A DNA stretch of 60,000 nt, taken from Antedon mediterranea (lineage: Eukaryota > Echinodermata > Crinoidea > Comatulida > Antedonidae). Positions within the stretch are counted from its first letter, which is position 1. The number at the start of each line of letters is the position of its first letter. The DNA lies in contig NC_092674.1 of NCBI RefSeq assembly GCF_964355755.1, positions 3,541,001 through 3,601,000 of the forward strand. The letters run 5' to 3'. This document shows, piece after piece, positions 1 to 10,800 of this stretch. The notes under the pieces were generated by a model. The model searched no databases. It worked only from the letters and a program-made list of their open reading frames with translations, and had not been told where the DNA came from. A program made the translations under genes and the position numbers.

Positions 1-3
1 TAC

Positions 4-172
4 TTTAAGCTTGGTTCCCACTATAGACGGCAGATACGCACAAGACGTATACGCAAGCAAGTTAACCAATGACGACCGAGAGTTCGAATATAATCCATCG
101 CGTGTGATTGGTCAAATCACTTACGTTGCGTTTACGTTACTTTTGCGTCTTTAGTGGAAACCAAGTATTATA
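4..172. mobile_element. Foldback MITE, CCCACTAG-type, copy 1 (edge of window)
   Basis: Left end TTAAGCTTGGTTCCCACTA and right end TAGTGGAAACCAAG are inverted copies. The interior holds a CCAAT on one arm and ATTGG on the other, and runs of ACGCAA/TTGCGT. A second, better preserved copy lies at 56292-56482. Its class is not known to me. Confidence 0.75.
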
Positions 173-174
173 TC

Positions 175-1769
175 TAATTAAGGTAATTAGTCTATATTTA
201 AAGGCTGTATTTTATCTTAACGTAATAATATTCATTATTTATATACAGTTATTATAGTAATATTTAGTATAAGATGCTTTACTGCTTTCTTTATTAAATT
301 TAACTATCGAAATAAATACAGTTTAGTATAGTACGTTTAACATGATAGAACCAATTGCCATTTTGCCTGGTAGTAACATATAAGGCTTATTCTTAGCTAT
401 ATTGCACTCTATGGCAAATGCTATTTATGGCATAAGTGTAGGTAGGGATACTTTTAATGTTTCAGTGCAGTGTTAGGTTTATTTAATCAAGAAGTGAAAG
501 CCACCTACATTTAGGCCCACTGATTTAGCGCATGGTTTATATTTTAAATGTTTTAAATATCTTTGTTTTATTAATATTTATTAAATGTTGTTAATGAGCG
601 CAGCTTTACCAATACTTTTGTTGAGATAAAGTATTGATGAGCGCCGAAAATATAAGTGATTTTAATCAGATCAAATTTAAAATTAAGCATATTCGTGTTT
701 AAAGTAAAAAAACGCTGATGTTAATGGCGAGAACGATACAAAATGAAATATTGTATAATTCGGATTGGCAATCGCGTTTTAAATTAGTACGGCGTAATAG
801 TAGGCATAATTTGTTTTGTGCGCAACTTTACTATTGAAATGATATTTAGATTTACGCGGCAGATTTGCGCAAACACGTTTTAAACGGTTCGTTTTCAGGG
901 CAAAATGGTAATGAAGTCCAATATATAGTTTGCATATAATAATTATTCGTATTCACCAATCATATTTCCCTTAGCCGAAGTGTGATTGGTGAATACGGCC
1001 ACTGGACCGGCTGGTTCTTCCGCTCCTTCATCCACCCACTTAACTTAAATTCCGCTCCGCCTCTACCCCCTACCTTCATTCACCCACTTAACTTATATTC
1101 CGCTCCACCTCTACCCCCTCCCCTCATTTTTGTTACATCCGCCTGTGGTGTTTATGTGCTAATAAAGCTTTAATAAAAACAATAATCTTATATTACTTTC
1201 CGCCGAGAAGTCTTCCGTATCTCCACTTCATCTTCGCTGCTTCTCAGTGATAAGGTTCCTAGTTAATTTTTCTAAATATCTGTGCGTTTCAAAAGTAGTT
1301 TGGTAATTTGCTGTATTTGGTCTAATAACCTACACAGCATATTGTTGCACGTTTCCAGCAATATTATGAATATCATAAATTTGTCATGGGGATTTTCTGG
1401 GGTTTTACCTCGGTTTTAAATTTGACATAGACCTACGCCAATTGACAATTGAGTCCGTTTTCTACATCCAAAGTCATAACAATCTGTTTGATGGACCATA
1501 GTTGGTTTGAAATAAATAAATCAAAGTACGTTTTTTTTTTTTCTGTTTTTAGAAAAGTGCGGTAACTGAGGGGCAGTTATTTGAAAACGCAACAAAAAGC
1601 TACAGGTTTTTTTTTATAGGCCGAGTTGTTGAAAGATGAGTACAGTAATTTATTTATTTGCGTAACGTATCCAGATGACACTCAATAGTCGGTTAACATC
1701 TATCTAATGACAAATGCAGAATCGGGTGAGTAGCCTAGAATTGCAGTGTTTAATGCAAAACTCGTAGTG
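175..1769. other. Intergenic, no gene recognised
   Basis: AT-rich sequence without a supported gene. It holds a 15-bp perfect inverted repeat (948-962 with 983-997) containing CCAAT/ATTGG, and a 47-bp imperfect direct duplication around 1025-1120 (CCCACTTAACTTAAATTCCG and its repeat). Confidence 0.5.
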
Positions 1770-3020
1770 GTAAGTTTGGTTTAGTACTACTGGTAAGTTA
1801 AATGGTTACAAGTTGTACGAGGCAAGTTTTTGGCAGTATGCTACAGGTAAGTTTGGTTTAGTACTACTGGTAAGTTAAATGGTTACAAGTTGTACGAGGT
1901 AAGTTTTTGGCAGTATGCTACAGGTAAGTTTGGTTTAGTACTACTGGTAAGTTTGGTTTAGTACTACTGGTAAGTTAAATGGTTACAAGTTGTACGAGGT
2001 AAGTTTTTGGCAGTATGCTACAGGTAAGTTTGGTTTAGTACTACTGGTAAGTTAAATGGTTACAAGTTGTACGAGGTAAGTTTTTGACTGTATGCTACAG
2101 GTAAGTTTGGTTTAGTACTACTGGTAAGTTAAATGGTTACAAGTTGTACGAGGTAAGTTTTTGACTGTATGCTACAGGTAAGTTTGGTTTAGTACTACTG
2201 GTAAGTTAAATGGTTACAAGTTGTACGAGGTAAGTTTTTGGCAGTATGCTACAGGTAAGTTTGGTTTAGTACTACTGGTAAGTTAAATGGTTACAAGTTG
2301 TACGAAGTAAGTTTTTGACTGTATGCTACAGGTAAGTTTGGTTTAGTACTACTGGTAAGTTAAATGGTTACAAGTTGTACGAGGTAAGTTTTTGACAGTA
2401 TGCTACAGGTAAGTTTGGTTTAGTACTACTGGTAAGTTAAATGGTTACAAGTTGTACGAGGTAAGTTTTTGACTGTATGCTACAGGTAAGTTTGGTTTAG
2501 TACTACTGGTAAGTTAAATGGTTACAAGTTGTACGAGGTAAGTTTTTGGCAGTATGCTACAGGTAAGTTCGGTTTAGTACTACTGGTAAGTTAAATGGTT
2601 ACAAGTTGTACGAAGTAAGTGTTTGACTGTATGCACAGGTAAGTTTGGTTTAGTACTACTGGTAAGTTAAATGGTTACAAGTTGTACGAGGTAAGTTTTT
2701 GACTGTATGCTACAGGTAAGTTTGGTTTAGTACTACTGGTAAGTTAAATGGTTACAAGTTGTACGAGGTAAGTTTTTGGCAGTATGCTACAGGTAAGTTT
2801 GGTTTAGTACTACTGGTAAGTTAAATGGTTACAAGTTGTACGAGGTAAGTTTTTGGCAGTATGCTACAGGTAAGTTTGGTTTAGTACTACTGGTAATTTA
2901 AATGGTTACAAGTTGTACGAAGTAAGTTTTTGACTGTATGCTACAGGTAAGTTTGGTTTAGTACTACTGGTAAGTTAAATGGTTACAAGTTGTACGAGGT
3001 AAGTTTTTTGGCAGTGTTGC
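1770..3020 (+). repeat. 77-bp minisatellite, 16 copies, each with three GTAAGT sites
   Basis: Each unit has three sub-repeats of about 23, 29 and 25 bp, starting GTAAGTTTGGTTTAGTACT, GTAAGTTAAATGGTTACAAG and GTAAGTTTTTGGCAGTATGC. All three are preceded by CTG, GAG or CAG, giving near-perfect 5' splice-site consensus on the + strand. One extra copy of the first sub-repeat sits near 1925-1970. Copies differ by a few substitutions (GGCAGT or GACTGT, GAGG or GAAG). Nearly fifty intact GTAAGT hexamers are present. Confidence 0.95.
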
Positions 3021-4576
3021 TGGTAAACTTAGGTGAATCAAGGTTGGGACAAGGTAAGTTTGCCTAACTAACACTAAAAATACCGTACTGTTAAGTTGAT
3101 CGGGTAAAAATTGAGTACAATGTAATTTTGGCTCTAAATACGTATAATACCGTACTGGTGGGGTGGGTAAAGTTGGTAAGTTAGGTGGGTAAAAATTTGG
3201 CACGAGGTAAGTTTGGTTCTAATACACACATTACTTTGGTATACAAGTGTATTTAAGTTTGTGTATATTCTGTATGTCGTATGTGTTTATTTAAGTTTAT
3301 GTATGATTAATATACTCGTAGGCCTACTGGTTAATTAAGGTGCAAATTAATTCGGAAAGTGTATTTATTTGTATTTGTTTATTTAAGTATTTGGTACGTA
3401 TAATATTTATTGAAGTTTGTGTTCAATGAGTGTCGTTAAGTTTGGTTGGTGCATATTAATTGGCAAGTGTATTTTAAATTAAGTTTGTTAATTTAAGTAT
3501 GTGGTACGTAACTATATTTATTTAAGTTTGCATATTAATTTGGTACTGTGTGTACTTATTTATTATGTTATTTAAGGTCACACGCGTGTCAATTAAGTAA
3601 GTAAGTGTGTTTGATTTTAATATAAAGTAAGTTTTGTACGGTGAGTGATTTTTTTTAAATGAACTTATTACTTAATTTGTGTATAACACCATGGTAAGTT
3701 GGTAAAGACGCAGGTAAGTTTTGCGTTCTGAAGTTTTGATTATTTAATTAATTTACGGAGGTTGAGTTTCACAAATAAGACGCTTGTAAGTTTGTTGTGG
3801 TGAAGTATTGGAGTGCACGCCTTGCATACTTCACACACGATTTTGAGTTAGATTTCCAGTAAATTTTGGAGATTAATTTTCTCTCTTTTCAAGTGGGATT
3901 TTTCTCCGAGGACTTCGGTTTCTCCCCAGACATTTAAACTTAAAAAGAGGAGGATAAAGGTGGCATTCACGTGGCCCTCCTTGTGAGTACCAGTGACTAC
4001 TGTAGCTGGGAAACGAATACCTTTAATAAATCAAGATAACATTGCCTTTGTGTTGAGAGCCTTGATGATGTAAACAATAGAGGGCGCTAATTCATTTTAA
4101 AAATCAGAAGAGAAAAGGGGAGGAGCAACAACGCCAACAAAACAGGTGCGAAAGTGCTTCAAAACTGATCAAAACAATCTGTTTTTTTATGTCTAGTTTT
4201 AGGAAACTAGACATTAAATAGACATTACTGGAGAGTCGTGTAAGAGCAAAACGTAGGATAGTGTTGCGTTTCAACTTTCAGAGGTGCTAGGCTAGACCCA
4301 GTATTTATTGGATTGTTGGAGAGAGCAGCCACCACCTGCAGCAGAAGTAGTCATCGATATAGGCTATGTCGATGCTATGTCATAGCCTGACGTATTTAGC
4401 TAGATAGAGACCCTGGGCCGGGTAGCCTGTTGCGTATTTAATATAAGAATAATATAAAGGTAGGTCCTGCGCGTCAAAAAACAAAACAAAAAAGTACAGT
4501 TGGCCTAGGCCGGGGTTTGAATACACAATACTTTTACATTAGCATAAAAAGACTAGACTAGCAAATTAATTTTATA
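3021..4576 (+). other. Region upstream of TBC1D24, diverged GTAAGT-like repeats and presumed 5' region
   Basis: From 3020 to about 3800 the sequence keeps scattered GGTAAGT and TTTAAGT repeats, apparently older decayed copies of the minisatellite. From about 3880 to 4576 it is less repetitive and probably contains the TBC1D24 promoter and 5' UTR, but no TATA box, transcription start or non-coding exon could be fixed. Confidence 0.4.
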
Positions 4577-4895
4577 ATGGCTGCAAACCATACATACAAT
4601 ACAACATCATTGCCTTTTTCTAGATCAATGATGGCAGAAGGTGGAGGAAATTCAGTGTTTACTTCTCTTGTATTGGGGGAAGGAGATAACCAGCAATTGG
4701 CAAGCGATGGTGAAAATGAGCTGCCAGCACAAATTAAAAGCAACCAACAAAAACTGAAAAAGTTTGTGCGGAAATCTGAATGGTTAATGAAACATCCGAT
4801 TAGGCAGAACTTGTGGAGAGATTTGTGTCTAAGGAATACGCAGGTTGGACCATCCATTTATGAGGAATTGGCAGACAGTGGCAGAGATGAAGAAG
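4577..4895 (+). CDS. TBC1D24: TBC1D24 coding exon 1
   Basis: Residues 1-106 plus one base. Residues 1-60 are low in similarity and polar. The TBC domain begins near residue 62 with a basic helix ([20 protein letters not shown]); R76 probably corresponds to the conserved arginine of the cationic pocket known in Skywalker (inference from family alignment by eye). The donor is GAAG/GTGATT at 4896. The reading frame stays open past the donor into a MITE, which is intronic. Confidence 0.9.
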
Positions 4896-7800
4896 GTGAT
4901 TATCAAACTAGTTTGACAAAAAAAGGCACATCACATTTTTTTGTCACAATATTATTACTTGTATAGCGCACATTTTAATTATAATCAGCGGCGCTTCACA
5001 TCAACAGTATCATAACATTGTTTGAAATATAATGCCTTTCAATGTTTTCTAAACTGATTATTGTCGTCTAAGTGTTTAATGTGACTTGGTAAACTGTTCC
5101 AAATTTTGGGTCCTGCTACGGCAAATGAACAGTTCAGCAAATGTCTTATAAAGTCATTTATAATTTTTTATAGTGTAAACAGAGCTTTATGAATTTACAA
5201 ACAATTTAGCGCTACCGGTATATATTTTAACTACTTGGTAAACATAAAATGTACTTTTGATAAATTTTTTCCATAACAGTAACTTTTTCACATTTTAAGA
5301 TGAGGTTTACATTTCTTTTTTTTCGCAGAACTAATTAAAGGTTCAAAATTACCACAGTTTATCGACGAGGGCCACATTCTGTTCTACAAACTGAACGATT
5401 ATGGACAACAAATATTACACAAAATGATGTTCGCGATTGAAAACGCACATCCAGAAATAACATACTGCCCTCTCTTACTGCCGCTTGCGAGTGTTTTACT
5501 TCATTACGTCGAGGAGTCCGTTTGTTTTGAATGTCTGGTGGCGCTATTGCAAGAACAAACCTTAAAGTATTTACATCAAACGCGAGTGGAATATGAAGCA
5601 TTTTTAATGAATTTTACAAAAATTGCGGCAAAGTTCATAGTAAGTTTGTAACCGTTGTGTATACAGTGGATCCCTATGCAGCGACACCTGTTGAATCCAA
5701 CGAAGTGTCCCTTAATAAGAGTCTTAAAACATATTTCTCCGCATTTGTTTCCCAGGATAAAATTGTTCTACTGTATTGAATTTAAAATTAGTATACAGCA
5801 GTACATAATCCAGTATTCTAGTGAAATCATACTAAGATGCGAGCTTATCAATTTGATCTATACATGTGGTTATACACTATTGCGTTACTATCTACCTTCA
5901 GAATCTAGTTTCATGTTGTATATGAAAGCAGAATATTGGTTGATTTCACTCTCGCTCATGCAGTTTCATACACCTTGTGCGATGCCAAAAAACAGTTTTC
6001 TACTCCAAATTCAAATATATCAGCAGTTAATCTTTTAAAGAAGATGTTAACATCAACATTTATATACAATACTGCCCATTGCTATGATCGCTCATAATCA
6101 GTATCATTGACATTTGGTTAAAATAAAATGTCTTAAACATTTCCTGGTATATTAAGACCAATTTACACATACGAGCGGTAAAGGTAAGCGGAAAACCGCA
6201 TAGCTTGTCCCACATAGAATCTGTATCTATCCTGAGCTGAAACCGCCTGTGTACTCCATCATAAGTAATAATATAGGTTCTATATTTTTATTACCGTTAC
6301 TGCTCGTCTGTGTAAAGTGGCCATTATAGTGAATTTATGTTTTGAACTACCGTATATAAAGTGTTTGTCTAGATTGTTTATTACTGTAATACCAGACTTC
6401 AGTGTTTACATAGTCTACCATTGTTCTATTATTACAGCCTCAGACACATTCTTACCTAACAGAGCAAAATGAATCTAAAGAATTTTTGAAGAATTGGATT
6501 TGGATAATATTTGAAGATTTGCCATTTTCTCACCTGGTAAGTATTTGTATATGATACTGCATTTGAAATGAGTGCCATTTAGTTCTCTAAAGCTCTGTCT
6601 ACACTATCAAACTTTATGTGACAAAAAATGTGATGTGCCCATATATGGACATGATGTCAAACTAGTTTGATATAGTGTACACAGAGCTTAAGCTAGAATC
6701 TTCACCAAGAAGCTATAATATTATATTTTTATTATTTTTTAGGTACGTATTATAGATTGCTTTCTGGTGGAAGGACTAAAAGTGTTGTACCGAGTTGGTT
6801 TGGCTTTGGCAGATTCTTATAAAAAAGCAACAGGTAACTATTGCATTTATAGTAAAAAATATGCATGCACAGTATAAAATGCATAAAATTGTAGTGGAGC
6901 TGTAGCTTCCAATCCCAAGGTCAATCCTTTCCTAGTGCCAGAGTTGTAACTCACAACTCTTTTAACTCCACTCCCTAAGCCTCAAATGAGACGTAGTTTA
7001 TAAGCACGTTAGATTATTGAATAAATTATAAAATAGTTTATCCATCCTGTAATTGGCGAGTTATTCGCTGTTAGATGCGTGTGGGGAAAAAAAATCTGAC
7101 CTTAAATCGCACTACTGCTGGCAATGGGTACCCTCAATTAGGAATTATGTCCATTATTTGATGACTTTTTTTTGGTTACTTGAAAATCAATCGCCAAGCT
7201 AATTTATTACGTTATTTTGTTCATATTATAAATAAGTGAATTGAACTCCCCCTCCCACCACCCCACCAAAAGAAAGAAACTTGCATATAGTACATACATG
7301 TATGGATATTGTCAGTCATGCAGGTGGTTTTAAGCTCTGTCTATATTATCAAACTTATGTGACAAATAAAATGTAATGTGCCCATATATGGACACAAAAT
7401 GACATCATATCATATACCATAATGTAGACAGAGCTTTATATAGCGCCTAATACAATGACATCATATCACTACCATAGTGTAGACAGAGCTTTAATTTTAG
7501 AAAAATAAATCTATTCAATGACTAGACTCACTTGAATAGATTTATTTTTCCAAGCATATTGTATATTGTTAATCTGCTTAACTCGAAATAATTTTTTTTA
7601 TATAGGATTTTTATAAGTAAATAAATAAATTCATTTAAATTAATACTATTGTATATATTGCTTAAAATAAATTAAAACCTTGATAAATATATTTAAAATA
7701 CCAGATAAATTTTAATGATTAATGTACAGTATATTTATTTTTCTTATGCATATTGTAAATTGTTTTGTATTTTTTATCTGTAATGTAAATTTTTTATATA

Positions 7801-10800
7801 ATGTGCTACAATAATTTCAGACTTGTTCTGCTTTTTGTAATGTTTTATATACCGAAATAAATAATAAAAAAAAAAAAAATTGTACATAGCATGTATTTCC
7901 ATTTTCTAAAACATATTTTTCTTGTTTAAGGTGCAAAAAAAAGCAATGATCTTATGTCTTCCATTAGAGAACATGCGAGAAACATACCAGAATCACCTAA
8001 ACAATTACTGAAGGTGAGAAATAATCACAAAGAACATTGTTTGTTTAGTCAACAAACATATCTTAAGCTTGTATGGGCATATATGTGAAATGTCAGAATA
8101 AAGTAAACATTTGTCAATTTTTTATACGTATTTGTTCAATCTACTGTGAAATAATATAAAAAGTATTTGCACGATTTCTTTTTACAGGCTGCTTTTCAAT
8201 TCCGTGGGTTTTCAAGAGCTACAATTAGGTCGATTCAAAGTAAAAATCAAGTCAAGGTGCGGAATAAGCTTTCTGAATTACAGAGCCCTCAACGTCTTGG
8301 ACACAATGTCACCGTAGCGACTCAAATTAACTCCAACATTATCAGTCACTCTCAGGTGAGTAGGAAATTAACATTAGTATAGAAAATGAAATAAAAATGA
8401 TGATTTAAGGAAACAAAATTGTTATTATGTAGTAATAATGTATTAATTAAAAATGTGTTTCGGTTTCTGTTTATTTTTAGATGTGATGGTAGTAAATTTG
8501 CATATTCTAACAAAATGGAACTACTCAAACACATTTTAAACGCATACAAAATAGTTTATGCGCATATTAAATAGTTTTTTGTAGTGCATATTTAAATACA
8601 GTTTTTTGTAGTGCATATATAGTGAAAATTTAAAAAAGTTGTTTTATGACCTAGAATATTGGTTCATTATGTTTTTATATTGATCTCTATCTTGGCATCT
8701 CTCTACCAAATATGTAATATGCAAAAATATATACAACAGTATTGTCTGTTTAAAATTTCAAATACGTCATTGTATTGTATTGGGCAAAATCAATGGTGTA
8801 CGTGGGCATTAAACCTATTTACTTATAACAATTGACATAGCATTTGAGGGTTGTGTATTATAATGGCAATTATACACAAACAATGCTAGTCTGTCCGATA
8901 GTTAAACGTGTACAGGGCATTCCCCAGTGTATTTGTTAATGTATAATAATGCAATGTATTTTGAACAAGGACCATTATATGGATAGGTGTGGAAAGTACA
9001 AATTTAAGAAATATGATTTTGGATTAATTCTGAATACAAACCAAACAAAATCTCGCCTTTTTCAATAATTCTTGCAATCTCAAAGAATTTGTTTCTGTTA
9101 CATATTCAGTACTGCCATCATTGCCTGCAATGTGATATTTTCACTGTTACAGTAGCAACTCTTAATTCCACCTAGACTATCCAATTACATAGACACCTTA
9201 GGCAGGCACAATACAAGTGCTATGATACTGTTAAGTTGTATTAGCTATTGCAGATTTTACCTTTTTAACCTATAAGTCTATAAAGATAATTTATGCATAA
9301 TTATGAACAAGGACCATTATATGGATAGGTGTGGAAAGTACAAATTAAAAAAAATATGCTTTTGGATTCATTCTGAATAAAAATCTCTAAAATCTCACCT
9401 TTTCCCATATTTCTTGTTGGTCTTTTAATGCTGTGAGACATTCAGTAAGTTATAAAAGGGCAGGGTCGTAACCACCAGTATGGTTGGTAAGCATTCAACC
9501 GAACCACTTTTTTACAGAAGCCTTTGACAATCCAGTGGTTTGAACAAAGATTGAACTTCCCTTTTCTTGCGAAAAACCGCACCACTTTATTTCTTGTGGT
9601 CAGCAAGATCAAGTTTATTAGATACAGTACTGTATATCTATATGCACGATGTTTTATCATTAATATACATTATCGTTGTTGGAAATTGTGTGTCTCACTT
9701 GTGTTTGCCACTTGAGCAAGCATGACGTGTAAAAAGTTCTGTTTCTATTTTGATGTTTGCCATCCATGTTTTTCGGTCTTCCTTTTGGTCTTTCGCTGAT
9801 AATAATATTATTGTTAAATAAAACCTGGAAAATTAAATATGTTATGTATTCTTTCATCCCATATTTTTATTTGCAGTTGCAAGGTTTGTGGAAATGGCTG
9901 CCTGAGCGTATAGCTTTGTTGAAACCAAAATTGATTTTTAGCACCAGTGAACATGGTTATAGCTTAATATCACTGTATAACCAGTGCCAAGAAACAGAAC
10001 CTTTGCTGCTATTAGTAAAGTCTGTGAAACAAGAGGTATGTACAGTAAAGCTCCGTCTACACTATCAAACGTTATGTGACAAAAAATGTGATGTGCCCAT
10101 ATATGGACATGTCGTATGGTCATATTACTACCATATTTGGGCACATTTTTTGATAGTCTTCCTAGCTGACATAAATATATACAAACTATAAAATTATAAA
10201 TATACATTTATTGGCTTAAATTTTCAATGAACTCAATTTGATGAATTTCTGCTTTGTACACAGATATTTGGCGCTTATTTGTCGACCAACCTCGAGGAAA
10301 GAAACAATAAAGAAAGGAAGCTGGCGTTTTTCGGAACAGGAGAATGTTTTCTTTTCTCGCTTGTGCCTGAACAAGAAAAATATGGATGGGTTGGACTTGA
10401 AGATAATGAGACGCTTGATGCCACTAACCAGATGTTCATTCGAGCGGCTGGTAACCTTCTGGTCATTGGAGGAGGGTAAGTTAATTATTACAAGCGGTGG
10501 CGTAACGGTTATGAGCGCTCAATGGCTAAACCCAGAGGCCCTGGAGCCTACAGAGGCCCTGAGCAGTGCCAAGAGGAAAAACAAGCATTAAAATATGTCA
10601 AAAAAGGCTAAGTGTTGGTAGGGTCTCTGATCCAGTGGCTTCTGATCCAGTGGCCCCACTGATCCAGTGGCCCCACTGATCCAGTGGCCCCACTGATCCA
10701 GGTGCCCCCACTGATCCAGGGGCCCCCACTGAACCAGGGGCCCCCACTGAACCAGGGGCCCCCACTGAACCAGGGGCCCCCACTGAACCAGGGTCCCCCA

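Noticed and set aside
5655-6038. 127-codon open frame in TBC1D24 intron 2
   Set aside because: Starts 15 bases after a perfect donor, has no family resemblance, and the flanking exons join in frame without it.
9757-10191. 144-codon open frame over TBC1D24 exon 7
   Set aside because: Only 9877-10035 is coding; the ends run into the intron and the MITE.
6537-10263. MITEs as introners (transposons that created the introns)
   Set aside because: The MITE ends do not coincide with the splice sites; the introns contain additional sequence on both sides.
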